Assembly: GCA_037039925.1 (NCBI GenBank) | Contig: JAXRKP010000241.1 | Span: 85,001-149,000 of the forward strand | Source of the DNA: Doris montereyensis | Taxonomy: Eukaryota; Mollusca; Gastropoda; Nudibranchia; Dorididae | DNA length: 64,000 bases | Direction of reading: 5' to 3' | Shown here: positions 61,401-64,000 of the stretch, piece by piece | Layout of the letters: each line of letters begins with the position of its first letter | How positions within the stretch are numbered: position 1 is the stretch's first letter | The notes under the pieces: model-generated | The model's input: only the letters and a program-made list of their open reading frames with translations | Database searches by the model: none | Told to the model about the DNA's origin: nothing | Translations under genes and position numbers: made by a program

Positions 61401-61838
61401 AAGGAAAATGTAGAAACTTAAGAGAACAATTTGAGATGTTTGACTACTGTAAGGAAAATGTAGAAACTTAAGAGAACAATTTGAGATGTTTGGCTACTGT
61501 AGGGAAAATGTAGAAACTTAAGAGAGCAATTTGAAATGTTTGGCTACTGTAGGGAAAATGTAAAAACTTAAGAGAGCAATTTGAGATGTTTGGCTACTGT
61601 AGGGAAAATGTAGAAACTTAAGAGAACAATTTGAGATGTTTGGCTATGTACGGAAAATGTAGAAACTTAAGAGAGCAATTTGAGATATTTGGCTATGTAA
61701 GGAAAATGTAGAAACTTAAGAGAGCAATTTGAGATGTTTGGCTATGTAAGGAAAATGTAGAAACATAGTCACCTCATTAAATAATTTCTGTAAAGCTGGA
61801 ATCTTTCTTGGTGAGATGATGGACAGATTGACCCCACG
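14306..61838 (-). CDS. MED25: Mediator complex subunit 25, 17 exons, 5' part outside window
   Basis: MED25 is a subunit of the nuclear Mediator complex. It docks on Mediator through its N-terminal von Willebrand A (vWA) domain and binds activators and nuclear receptors through its ACID domain and an LXXLL box. Seen here, on the minus strand: the vWA end (SIISPRKIPALQKLF), a DPHHMVLLKGF segment, a Gln/Met/Ser-rich linker, ACID sequence (DWPKKLTMQLLPQ, SRQVSFHF, SARKKSFIGLIANDQ), a PQLRHLL box, and an FMDDFNLTDNF end comparable to the acidic C-terminus of the human protein. Exons: 61838-61773, 52487-52394, 50192-50142, 48482-48405, 48088-47848, 47184-47128, 46529-46424, 45703-45573, 44658-44599, 38617-38497, 37522-37423, 35920-35743, 35059-34908, 33369-33259, 30955-30734, 16780-16611, 14482-14306. 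All junctions are GT-AG and in phase except for three one-base deficits. About 705 residues are visible. With the missing vWA part the protein would be near 900, longer than human (747, from memory) because of polyglutamine. Confidence 0.92.
14483..16280. other. MED25 last intron, no further gene recognised
   Basis: 15334-15690 is open in several overlapping frames on both strands without a recognisable domain. 16170-16195 contains CAAGATGGCGGC. Neither is supported as a gene. Confidence 0.4.
16281..16297. repeat. Poly(C) tract, 17 bases
   Basis: This is an uninterrupted C17 inside the last MED25 intron, reading as G17 in the pre-mRNA. Confidence 0.95.
16349..16420 (+). mobile_element. Truncated SINE head
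   Basis: GGACTTGGTAGTCCACAGGT and the following TGTTGGCCTTTCAATCAA match the 5' head of the SINE at 62115-62165 (TTTGGTAGTCCAAAGGCAAG, TCTGCCTCTCAACCAA). The body is missing. Confidence 0.5.
16611..16780 (-). CDS. MED25: MED25 exon p (polyglutamine and LXXLL box)
   Basis: This exon enters in phase 1 after gtttctag and leaves in phase 0 before gtatga. It encodes HRAKIQQQQIQAQRLQMQ, about 27 mostly Gln residues, then NHNHPQLRHLLISQ. PQLRHLL matches PQLRSLL, the LXXLL nuclear-receptor box of human MED25, in the same place near the C-terminus. Confidence 0.87.
17023..17140. repeat. 56-bp direct duplication
   Basis: TTTTGGTTACGGTTATTCAT through GAGAGCAAAGACT occurs twice in tandem and almost perfectly. 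Confidence 0.9.
17490..17770 (+). mobile_element. tRNA-derived SINE, family A
   Basis: The head carries Pol III boxes: A-like TGGCCGAGCGT (17501-17511) and B GAGTTCGAATCC (17544-17555). The body has TGTTCCTTGGAAAAGACACT and GGTGCAAATGGGTACAAGCA, a motif set common in SINEs of marine invertebrates, and ends near GCTCCAGCTCTATGGACCGT. It is too diverged and fused to a body to be a working tRNA gene. Confidence 0.75.
18163..18258. repeat. 19-bp repeat, 5 copies
   Basis: TATCACCCTGTATAGGTCG or its A variant recurs at 19-bp spacing. Confidence 0.92.
18673..20590. other. MED25 intron sequence, no gene recognised
   Basis: This region holds a short CT tract (19528-19548) and an isolated 94-codon open frame at 19744-20028 without domain features. 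Several ACCTATATG- or ACCTATACG-like words occur at 20080-20150 without regular spacing. Confidence 0.4.
20590..22210 (+). pseudogene. Decayed LINE, reverse transcriptase to C-terminus, split by a minisatellite
   Basis: Several frames give fragments in the correct order. LFIIYIKNITKEA is seen near 20720, and LFTDNQ in place of the FADD active site near 20790. NINKVCLEHTMKIRTSKTE is near 20860 and IKYLGSTVIENGKID near 21000. After the 71-bp array come MKCLTTARRVRNRDRLS and RFGHIIRMPPNS (21799-21960). The arrangement matches the copy at 39.7-43 kb (GHVNRM motif). Many stops and frame changes make it dead. The family is RTE/jockey-like at best. Confidence 0.75.
21060..21735. repeat. About 71-bp minisatellite inside the LINE
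   Basis: About nine to ten units carry GACTTCATTGCTCTCTCATC, AATCTATCC and TTGAAGACAAAACAAGGAAT. A shorter subunit of about 46 bp (GCTCTTTAATCAATCTGTCC) is amplified at 21290-21415. It interrupts the LINE exactly between the YLGS block and the C-terminal domain. Confidence 0.85.
22569..22733. repeat. 40-bp repeat, 4 copies
   Basis: GGTGTTGGCTCACCATTCCC and ATGACACATTTTTTGTGTT recur in tandem with two substitutions. Confidence 0.92.
23134..23328 (-). pseudogene. Possible hAT-type transposase C-terminal fragment
   Basis: This 64-codon minus-strand frame ends with YFRNAMGQDRLNALIVLNVS. That resembles the R-S-T-M-x-Q-E-R-L-x-x-L-A-x-L-S block near the C-terminus of hAT-family dimerisation domains. 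The upstream residues ELRLIRNIN fit the helix before it. There is no catalytic core nearby. It is short, so a chance match cannot be excluded. Confidence 0.45.
23990..24149. repeat. 38-bp repeat, 4 copies
   Basis: TCCCAACCAGGGTTCTACCT and ATACTGTGAATTCCTAGG recur at 38-bp spacing. The fifth copy stops after TCCCAACC. Confidence 0.93.
24150..25989. other. MED25 intron sequence, no gene recognised
   Basis: This is AT-rich unique-looking sequence. No coding or structured feature could be supported. Confidence 0.4.
25990..26170 (+). mobile_element. Degenerate tRNA-derived SINE, family A
   Basis: A B-box-like GGTTCAACCC (26053-26062) is followed by TTGTACTCCTAGGAAAGGTACTT. That aligns with the TTGTGTTCCTTGGAAAAGACACTT body motif of the copy at 17490. 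It is strongly decayed. Confidence 0.45.
26438..26545 (-). mobile_element. Retroposon 3' tail with (AAT)n
   Basis: About 23 ATA/AAT triplets run into AATATAATTCATTTCTATAGTGCCA. Reversed, this is a TGGCACTATAGAAATG-(ATT)n tail like those ending SINEs or LINEs. A sense version is at 31355-31445. Confidence 0.5.
26546..29070. other. MED25 intron sequence with simple repeats
   Basis: It includes a CT/GT-rich tract at 27232-27286, poly(G) at 27506-27524 and G/A-rich DNA at 28421-28455. A GATTGGCAGCTATG end of the TIR family lies at 27581-27594. No gene is supported. Confidence 0.5.
27506..27524. repeat. Poly(G) tract, 19 bases
   Basis: This is an uninterrupted G19 after a T-run. Confidence 0.95.
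29071..29190. repeat. 45-bp repeat, almost 3 copies
   Basis: GTAGAATCGGGACAACAGAA starts at 29071, 29116 and (variant) 29161, followed by ATAGTGCAGAGACAGACAG. Confidence 0.92.
29435..29736. mobile_element. Complete 302-bp TIR element (MITE-like)
   Basis: It begins TAGCTGCCAATC and ends GGTTGGCAGCTA, a 10-bp perfect inverted repeat. Adding the outer CATAG/CTATG bases, both flanks show CATACA, a possible 6-bp target duplication. It has no coding capacity. Relatives lie at 17297-18672 and 45923-46195. The superfamily is unknown. Confidence 0.65.
29737..30733. other. MED25 intron sequence, no gene recognised
   Basis: This region contains poly(C) at 30393-30416 (C24). Otherwise nothing is recognised. 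Confidence 0.5.
30393..30416. repeat. Poly(C) tract, 24 bases
   Basis: This is the longest mononucleotide C run of the window. It reads as G24 in the MED25 pre-mRNA, about 340 bases 3' of exon o. Confidence 0.95.
30734..30955 (-). CDS. MED25: MED25 exon o (polyglutamine, one base short)
   Basis: This exon enters in phase 0 after ctcctcag with HMLPNLPTDLQ. Most of it reads, in another frame, QYL, 20 Gln (8 CAA then 12 uninterrupted CAG), PQQQTVAMDQKKIMSVQHQQ and VQQQQLL, leaving in phase 1 before gtgaga. The length is 222 bp where 223 is required. The shift lies near 30900-30922, by GGTAAGCAGAG. A strong-looking donor (CAGG-gtaagc) sits there, but no plausible acceptor follows, so a base deficit is preferred over a micro-intron. 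Confidence 0.78.
31015..31150 (-). mobile_element. Truncated SINE, family B (3' part)
   Basis: Reversed, it reads GAGGTCCTTTGTGCAGATCA, CAACAC and GTTAAAGATCCTTTGGC. These are the conserved central and tail motifs of the full copies at 37978-38240 and 62100-62390. Confidence 0.65.
31355..31445 (+). mobile_element. SINE 3' tail with (ATT)n
   Basis: GTAAAGCACCATGAGACTAA and GGTACTATATAAATGCA followed by TTATTATTATTATC form a typical SINE tail ending in an ATT microsatellite. The head is absent. Confidence 0.55.
31888..32545. repeat. About 46-bp minisatellite built on (TG)n plus GATCTAGATC, about 14 copies
   Basis: The unit is a TG tract, TATGTGTTTGTGTGTGATCT, AGATCTGTGTTAACT. Length varies by two-base steps in the TG part. 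Each unit holds the palindrome GATCTAGATC. Confidence 0.93.
32546..33258. other. MED25 intron sequence, no gene recognised
   Basis: A 69-codon open frame at 32548-32757 starts next to the TG array and shows no domain. Nothing else is supported. Confidence 0.4.
33259..33369 (-). CDS. MED25: MED25 exon n (Gln/Pro linker)
   Basis: This exon has 37 codons in phase 0, between gtgttag and gtttgt. It encodes FGIQNMGVDQPAQAGAAPQ followed by SQQPPSQQPTDQRRINQ. It is a flexible linker after ACID. Confidence 0.82.
33480..33765 (-). mobile_element. tRNA-derived SINE, family A, antisense
   Basis: Reversed, the head has a B-box-like AATTCGAATCC near 33688-33698 after TGGCATCGGTGGCCCGTGG. The 3' end reads GAAACTGGGATACGCCCCAG and CTCTATGGGCCG, as in the copy at 17490-17770. 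It has the same orientation as MED25. Confidence 0.7.
34022..34152. repeat. 33-bp repeat, 4 copies, each with TGACGTAA
   Basis: GAAATGACGTAATTGTGACT followed by TGGGCACACTATT recurs at 34024, 34057, 34090 and 34123. TGACGTAA is a CREB/ATF-like bZIP site, but whether it is bound is unknown. Confidence 0.9.
34429..34675. repeat. 123-bp tandem duplication beginning with poly(C)
   Basis: Each copy starts with a C run (34429-34443 and 34552-34570), then AATCACTGTATGATTCTACA and CATGCTTGATTGTG, and ends with AAAACATGTATTCC. Confidence 0.9.
34908..35059 (-). CDS. MED25: MED25 exon m (end of ACID domain, one base short)
   Basis: This exon enters in phase 0 after atgttcag with AGCVRIIPPSETQ (human: AGCVHFPHTAPCE). 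It ends, in another frame, with ILIMYSARKKSFIGLI and KDVVSRQRLK before gtatga (human: LMLLYSSKKKIFMGLI). The exon is 152 bp and 153 is needed. The break lies at about 35014-35020, directly after the SETQ codons. Alignment to human is gap-free if one base is added, so a one-base loss is the simplest reading. Confidence 0.92.
35128..35530. repeat. 34-bp minisatellite, about 12 copies
   Basis: The unit is GTGTTTGGAGAAGAGATAAA plus AATGAGTCTTTTTT. T-run length varies. It lies in the MED25 intron between exons l and m, ending about 70 bases from exon m. Confidence 0.92.
35743..35920 (-). CDS. MED25: MED25 exon l (ACID domain core)
   Basis: This exon enters in phase 2 after ctggcacag and leaves in phase 0 before gtaagt. 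It encodes TTTDWPKKLTMQLLPQRM, LSSLQQLCKSSRQVSFHF and RRLQLLMNSGY. It matches human MED25 (QWPQKLIMQLIPQ, SRMVQFHF) closely and is the best single identifier of the gene. Confidence 0.93.
35921..37422. other. MED25 intron, no gene recognised
   Basis: 36310-36500 is an interspersed repeat related to 62690-62880. The rest is AT-rich, with a GATCTAGATCTAGA motif at 36800-36815. Confidence 0.45.
36310..36500. repeat. Interspersed repeat, copy 1
   Basis: It shares AGACCTGCCTAGT, an AAATTTAGT block, TGAATCTGG- or GAATCTGGACCTGAATATCAA-like sequence and a further AAGTAAC block with 62690-62880, in the same orientation. The family is not recognised. Confidence 0.6.
37423..37522 (-). CDS. MED25: MED25 exon k (ACID domain)
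   Basis: This exon enters in phase 1 after ttccacag and leaves in phase 2 before gtaaga. It encodes TMEMQDKNMQSSAQQSE and TSLTCNVSVDVQNTD. It aligns with the human T-R-S-L-P-C-Q-V-Y-V strand of ACID. Confidence 0.88.
37978..38240 (-). mobile_element. Full-length tRNA-derived SINE, family B
   Basis: Reversed, the head contains a B box GGGTTCAAGCC. The body has CTAGCCCCATCGGAGGCGGA and GAGGTCCTGTGTGCAGATCA. The tail has TTGGCTGTTTGCAAGGCAGT. The CGGA-then-GAGGTCC block resembles the conserved central domain of Deu/Ceph-type SINEs. Which one cannot be decided by eye. Confidence 0.75.
38497..38617 (-). CDS. MED25: MED25 exon j (start of ACID domain)
   Basis: This exon enters in phase 0 after ttttctcag and leaves in phase 1 before gtgagtc. 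It encodes RMQYDNSSQNQMAGNQMPG, then PLPNIPAPRDRRIVWNG. RRIVWNG matches the position of the W-x-G motif (AWSGVLEW in human) that opens the ACID domain. The first 13 coding bases and the acceptor are the seed of the tandem array at 38605-39010. Confidence 0.88.
38605..39017 (-). repeat. 66-68-bp minisatellite seeded by the exon j 3' splice site
   Basis: CATACTGCATTCGCTGAGAA at 38605 spans the last intron bases and first 13 coding bases of exon j. Related sequence recurs at 38672, 38738, 38804, 38870, 38937 and 39005. Copies at 38672 and 38804 keep a CAG acceptor. Others have changed it to AAG. Each unit also offers a TAT-GTAAAAG donor-like site. Confidence 0.9.
39952..41128. repeat. 43-bp minisatellite, about 27 copies, in the piggyBac 5' region
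   Basis: The unit is GGACCGATATATAGGTATAA plus ACCTTAGAACTCTATATCCCGTA. The first unit is CCCGTAAGCCCGACATATAG, contiguous with the terminal inverted repeat, so the founder is the transposon end itself. Confidence 0.95.
41208..41612 (+). pseudogene. piggyBac-like transposase N-terminal fragment
   Basis: It starts with MPSTSTGRRNLTADQVIRSL and an acidic stretch (SESKSDD-type, LDEDLDLDL). In a second frame follow TPTPRQKRRR, a basic nuclear-localisation-like run, then LDLGPKNIPDHIGDES and AIDFLDLF. That ends where the transposase domain should begin. Acidic N-terminus, basic patch, G-P-x-N and the D-F-x-x-L-F block are the order seen in piggyBac-derived proteins. A frame change near 41410, a stop near 41481 and a TAG at 41612 break it. 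Confidence 0.6.
43028..44140. repeat. 50-60-bp minisatellite at the LINE 3' end, about 20 copies
   Basis: The unit is GGGCATCTGAACCCATACAC, GGAAAGGTAGAATGG and AACTGATAAAGAAAGAAAG. Length differs by AAAG steps. The first unit contains the LINE stop codon (GGGCATCTGA), so the array appears to start from the LINE 3' end. Confidence 0.93.
44200..44480 (-). pseudogene. CR1/L2-like LINE reverse-transcriptase fragment
   Basis: The minus strand reads HLDYCNSSLAGVTSDKKTK, LQRIQNFGARLVK, a stop, then SEQITAILKEIHWLHIED. This is the DYCN-SLLAG ... LQR-QN-AARL ... LHWLP block found after the palm in CR1/L2/jockey-like elements. It is unrelated to the plus-strand LINE at 39.7-43 kb. It is short and broken. 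Confidence 0.75.
44599..44658 (-). CDS. MED25: MED25 exon i (linker)
   Basis: This exon has 20 codons in phase 0, between cttgccag and gtaagtg. It encodes MVNITPMMQSTGGMNMQPQQ. It is the last exon before the 6-kb intron that holds the LINE and piggyBac remnants. Confidence 0.8.
44659..45572. other. MED25 intron, no gene recognised
   Basis: An open frame at 44794-45063 has no domain features. Nothing else is supported. Confidence 0.4.
45573..45703 (-). CDS. MED25: MED25 exon h (Met/Asn/Ser linker)
   Basis: This exon enters in phase 1 after tcaccag and leaves in phase 0 before gtaaactc. It encodes VRAPNMTNIMAMQPQ, then SVSMSSQGSMSNPVNP and LVMQQGSSNSQ. The composition is typical of Mediator linkers. 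The acceptor follows a ttttttcgcccc tract. Confidence 0.8.
45923..46195. mobile_element. TIR element (TAGCTGCCAAC family), right end lost
   Basis: It begins CATAGCTGCCAACATTTTTAAA and shares AGACTCTGACAACGCAAACT, then ACAGACTTATAGATTTAAAGCC, with the complete copy at 29435-29736. No inverted right terminus is seen. Confidence 0.55.
46424..46529 (-). CDS. MED25: MED25 exon g (polyglutamine tract)
   Basis: This exon enters in phase 0 after cattcag and leaves in phase 1 before gtaagtgc. It encodes AELKR, an uninterrupted run of about 23 Gln from mixed CAA/CAG codons, and NQNQPDFL. The downstream intronic frame stays open for a while, but the strong gtaagt donor and the phase match to exon h favour splicing here. 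Confidence 0.82.
46740..47100 (-). mobile_element. LINE 3' end, second copy
   Basis: It matches the 3' UTR and last codons of the LINE at 12830-13230: GATAGTGCGGTGAAACAATA, TTAGCTTCATACACATTCA, CATCCATCAATTT, TACGTATGGTCAAA. It is 5'-truncated, in the same strand as MED25, 28 bases from exon f. Confidence 0.7.
47128..47184 (-). CDS. MED25: MED25 exon f (linker)
   Basis: This exon has 19 codons, phase 0 in and out, between ttctacag and gtaaaac. It encodes GKAQGGMTSQMNISQQQQM. Immediately downstream in the intron (below 47100) lies the 3' end of a LINE. Confidence 0.8.
47450..47645 (+). mobile_element. tRNA-derived SINE, family A
   Basis: The head is GTGGCGTCGGTGGCTGAGTG with A box TGGCTGAGTGG and a B-like GGTTTTGAATCC (47503-47514). 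The body is TTGTGTTCCTTGGGAAAGAT, then CCCAGGTGCAAAATGGATAC. It is 3'-truncated after TTGAAGGAACTT. It is the best-preserved head of the family. Confidence 0.75.
47848..48088 (-). CDS. MED25: MED25 exon e (Gln/Met/Ser linker, one base short)
   Basis: This exon enters in phase 1 after gcattcag. It encodes GMQQQPL, a run of about 10 Gln, then QMQMSQQNVVSLPSSNPM and SMNSMSPGQSM. The donor is ccg-gtaagc. The length is 241 bp where 242 would be needed to join exon f. The frame breaks near 47862-47868, in a GGG run just before the codons for MHMRPP, and terminates at TGA as printed. A lost G in that run would explain it. Confidence 0.82.
48405..48482 (-). CDS. MED25: MED25 exon d (linker)
   Basis: This 78-bp exon is phase 1 in and phase 1 out, between aaggaacag and gtaagtg. 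It encodes TNSMKEQSAVNKNGQAF followed by KIPNPGQI. It is a low-conservation linker, supported by splice sites and phase. Confidence 0.75.
48483..49903. other. MED25 intron, no gene recognised
   Basis: This is AT-rich DNA with scattered AATAAT words at 49260-49440. No gene is supported. Confidence 0.4.
49904..50160 (-). repeat. 62-64-bp repeat seeded by the exon c 5' splice site, 4 copies
   Basis: The unit is TTTTCTATTAGGGAATTTCC, TTCAAAACTATAGTAATCATG, TTACGTATACCTGTCATGTTTG. The last part is the reverse of the exon c end plus donor (AACATGACAG-gtatac). The real junction is at 50142. A full second copy is near 50017. Two other copies read CATGAC-gtatac or CATGAC-gtatat, with AG lost. Confidence 0.88.
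50142..50192 (-). CDS. MED25: MED25 exon c (short linker exon)
   Basis: This 51-bp exon starts and ends in phase 1, between tttttcag and gtatac. It encodes RSFSPKVEEDKKTNMT. Its assignment rests on phase agreement with both neighbours and good splice sites. The sequence itself is not strongly conserved. Its last bases and its donor site are copied several times in the downstream intron (49904-50160). Confidence 0.75.
50456..52289. repeat. 27-bp minisatellite, about 68 copies
   Basis: The unit is GGTCTACTTTAGGACAGTTA plus TATTATA. Variants are ACAC, AGAAC, TTGGG and AATTT, plus 20-bp short units lacking TATTATA. It fills most of the intron between exons b and c and stops 105 bases from exon b. 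Confidence 0.96.
52394..52487 (-). CDS. MED25: MED25 exon b (post-vWA segment)
   Basis: This exon enters in phase 0 after ggtctcaag and leaves in phase 1 before gttggt. It encodes ACAGDSFHNHPQGHYAVDP and then HHMVLLKGFQLQ. The HMVL-(L/V)-(K/R)-G core is the conserved stretch just after the vWA domain of MED25. It sits alone between two satellite-filled introns. Confidence 0.88.
52855..52905 (-). mobile_element. Retroposon tail with (AAT)n
   Basis: AAT triplets are followed by CATCATCTTTATTGTCCATAG, an antisense LINE-like 3' end. A poly(C) run of 16 lies just beyond at 52948-52963. Confidence 0.4.
53013..61765. repeat. 49/50-bp satellite, about 177 copies, with higher-order repeats
   Basis: The unit is ACTTAAGAGAGCAATTTGAG, ATGTTTGGCTATGTAAGG and AAAATGTAGAA. 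A 50-bp form has CTACTGTAAGG. The GAG, GAA and GAT variants of AAGAGA(G/A/T)CAA also alternate. Rare markers give the higher order. ATGCAGAAACTTATGAG sits near 55081, 56461 and 59131. ACTTAATTTTAGATATTTGG sits near 55882, 57263 and 59933. Spacings are about 1380 and 2670 bp. It ends 8 bases from the exon a donor. Confidence 0.97.
61773..61838 (-). CDS. MED25: MED25 exon a (end of vWA domain)
   Basis: This exon has 22 codons, starts and ends in phase 0, and is bounded by tcctcag and gtgact. It reads RGVNLSIISPRKI followed by PALQKLFNE, the last beta strand and helix of the vWA domain. From memory the human counterpart is RGIHFSIVSPRKLPAL. The exon joins in phase to 52487. The preceding vWA exons were not found between 61839 and 64000. 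Confidence 0.9.
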
Positions 61839-62099
61839 CTGAGGACAAAAGAAGAATGGAATCATCCGTACAGATTCTACTGAAACAACTTTCAAGCAGA
61901 ATATGCATCTTTAAATCAAAACATTTCATCCTTTAACTCACCTCTACCATATTTCAATATCTTAGGCAAAAATTTAGGAGAAACATGCAAATTATTCATG
62001 CAGAGAAGAAATTGGAGAAGAGAAGAAATTGGAGAAGAACGGAGAGGCCAGCTGTATGGAATTATCCCTTGCCTTGTAATGCATGCTGACTTGTGCTCA

Positions 62100-62390
62100 C
62101 TTCCTCTGTGGTTGTCAACCAATAGGAGGATTTGGTAGTCCAAAGGCAAGGTGTCTGCCTCTCAACCAAAAGATACAGGGTCGAACCCCGCAGACGGTTG
62201 AATTTTTCTCTCGATTGTTTTCAAGAAAAATCTACCCCCTGATCCAGGTAGGTGATCGAAACCTAGTCCCATCGGAGACGGACGATAGAAAGGAGGTCCC
62301 ATGTGCACATTACAACAGTCTACGCACGTTAAAGATTCCTTGGCTGTTTACAGGGTGGGTAAGTCAAATCAAGTCAACTCTTAATGATTT
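62100..62390 (+). mobile_element. Full-length tRNA-derived SINE, family B
   Basis: The head is GGATTTGGTAGTCCAAAGGC with B box GGGTCGAACCCC (62178-62189). The body is CCTAGTCCCATCGGAGACGG and GGAGGTCCCATGTGCACATT. The tail is CACGTTAAAGATTCCTTGGC. It is the same family as 37978-38240 in opposite orientation. It lies in the MED25 intron upstream of exon a. Confidence 0.77.
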
Positions 62391-63872
62391 ATGTTGCTAA
62401 AAACAGCGTAAATCTCCACAGCTTAACTATGTCCAACATGAACATTTGGATATCAGTATGTATGAGTTCTTGTTTAGCTTATATACTGCCCCTATCTTTA
62501 ATGCATGTAGCATGCATCTCTAAAAGGTACTGCACTGGCCTCAATAGAAAAACTGAGCTGTTAACAATAACAATTAAGTAGTTACAGTCGCCCCCATAGG
62601 CAAAGACTTCAGTTTCATTGTCAAGAAATGAAGACAAATGGTAAACATACACATGCTTACCATGTTGTCAAATGCAATTTAATAGTGTGTCAGACCTGCC
62701 TAGTTTCAACCTCGAAATTTAGTAACAGCTCCCTCATTTTTTCTTAATTTCAAATGAAAATTAGTAGCAACCTTGACATTGATGAATCTGGGTCTGAATA
62801 TCAACCTAAGTAACCATTTAACGGTAGAATTCAACCCTAGTCAAAAGCTTGCACTGAAATTGTCCATCACCATTTCCCTTCTTTGTCAAAATTTAATTCC
62901 GTTATATTTCTTGCCAGTGTTACGGCTTAGAATCTGAGGATTCTAGATATATGACTTTAATAGATAGCAAAGCAGTGTGAGGCCAGTAAATTGGCATTTA
63001 AAAGTCATGTTTTGCAGTCAAGGGGCGTAACTGAAAATTCTTGGTTGCATGCCAGTGCACAGCGTACAAAACTCGTCCCTCTTAGTTGGCCGACGCCATG
63101 CACCTGGGTCACGCTTACCAAGGTCAGCAAAGGCCGCCAGGTAGCGTTCGCTCCCTGTTAGCTTTGCCGCACTTTACGATAATTTATAGGTCCAATTAAT
63201 CAGCTTGCAACTGGCTAAGATAGCAATCGACAACAAATGTGAAGGCTTCCCCAACTTTAAAGAGAGTGTTGCGATTGACTGATATGACAAATTTATCAAG
63301 AAGTGTTTCGTTTCCACACAATCAAGGCCTCAATTAGGTCCATCATTTCAGTACAATAACAGACATAGGGTATTAAGTAAACGCTTTAATACAAAATCTG
63401 TACATGCGAATGCCATCAAACTTTCACAAAATAAGGACAATACATACTTGTACGTACATACTAAAAGATAGTTTGCATTATATCACGATGAACAGAACAA
63501 TATTGATTTTTGTAATACTCCTATAATGAGACTAACGGAAACAAACAATATCATTGAAGGAATAACTCTTAAGCACAATGAAATAAGATATATGTATCAC
63601 TATGTACATTTAATGTTACTTACAGGTCGGTCTGCGTGAATGCACCAGGGGGCTGTTTTCTAACAGTTGTGCATTCATTATGAACTTCATTCTCATTTGT
63701 GAGTTTATTATGCCTCGTGCTCGTCTCTCTAGCCTTGCAATTGACTAATGACAGCTTTCCGTTCCCTGTTCACCCAGCAACCCAAGCCCGAATTTGTACT
63801 GTCGTATATGTGGGGTGCAATGGTGCTCTAAAATAGGCTGTTTTATGATTGTTTTCTTTGGAAAGCTTTGAC
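62391..63872. other. MED25 intron or 5' region, no exon recognised
   Basis: 62690-62880 is the second copy of the repeat at 36310-36500. Donor-like gtaag sites on the minus strand at 63107-63112 and 63619-63625 were examined for vWA exons. The upstream translations do not match MED25. A more GC-rich block at 63040-63175 is unexplained. Confidence 0.4.
62690..62880. repeat. Interspersed repeat, copy 2
   Basis: CAGACCTGCCTAGTTTCAAC, GAAATTTAGTAACAGC and GAATCTGGGTCTGAATATCA parallel 36310-36500. Confidence 0.6.
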
Positions 63873-64000
63873 TGTACGCCTTTATACTAGCCTTTTAAAA
63901 ATACTTGTGTGATTGTACGCCTTTATACTAGCCTTTTAAAAATACTTGTGTGATTGTACGCCTTTATACTAGCTTTTTAAACGTACTTGTGTGACTGTAC
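63873..64000. repeat. 41-bp repeat, 3 copies, running off the window
   Basis: TGTACGCCTTTATACTAGCC and TTTTAAAAATACTTGTGTGA recur at 63873, 63914 and 63955. The array continues past 64000. Confidence 0.92.

Noticed and set aside
53013..61765. CRISPR-like regular array
   Set aside because: There is no constant repeat plus unique spacer pattern. The whole unit is repeated, the genome is eukaryotic, and no cas genes are present.
63605..63660. Possible upstream MED25 vWA exon before a gtaagt donor
   Set aside because: The minus-strand translation (NSPLVHSRRPTCK or in other frames) does not match the vWA sequence expected before RGVNLSI.

Overview
The window looks like nuclear DNA of an animal, most likely a lophotrochozoan and possibly a gastropod or other mollusc. 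The reasons are GT-AG introns, AT-rich non-coding DNA, many minisatellites, tRNA-derived SINEs of invertebrate type, several degenerate LINE and DNA-transposon copies, and one conserved animal gene. The mollusc guess rests on repeat style and on frequent GATCTAGATC words, and it is inference only. Nothing prokaryotic or viral was seen.

The one real gene I can support is MED25 (Mediator subunit 25) on the minus strand. Seventeen exons can be placed between 61838 and 14306, with splice sites and phases that agree from exon to exon. They encode about 705 residues: the last strand and helix of the von Willebrand A domain, a long Gln/Met/Ser-rich linker, the activator-binding ACID (PTOV-type) domain, a second Gln-rich tail holding an LRHLL nuclear-receptor box, and a short acidic C-terminus. 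The earlier von Willebrand A exons lie beyond 64000. Three exons (47848-48088, 34908-35059, 30734-30955) each lack exactly one base, so the gene as printed does not read through.

Layout. 1-14.2 kb is the region 3' of MED25. It holds four long arrays with units of 51, 50, 52 and 29 bp, then a TTAA-flanked inverted-repeat element containing a LINE fragment. 14.3-30.7 kb has the last exons and a 14-kb intron full of nested transposons. 30.7-38.6 kb carries the exons for the ACID domain. 38.6-44.6 kb is one intron with a decayed LINE, into which a piggyBac-like element carrying a 43-bp array appears to be nested. 44.6-52.5 kb carries the linker exons. 52.5-61.8 kb is one intron that is about 94 percent a single 49/50-bp satellite. 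61.8-64 kb has one exon, a SINE and the start of a further array.

Tandem repeats occupy very roughly 23-24 kb of the 64 kb. Several can be traced to a founder in the neighbouring sequence. Two grew out of MED25 splice junctions (a 3' splice site near 38.6 kb and a 5' splice site near 50.1 kb). Two grew from transposon ends. One grew at the 3' end of a LINE. That pattern, tandem growth of functional junction sequence, is the most unusual thing in the window.
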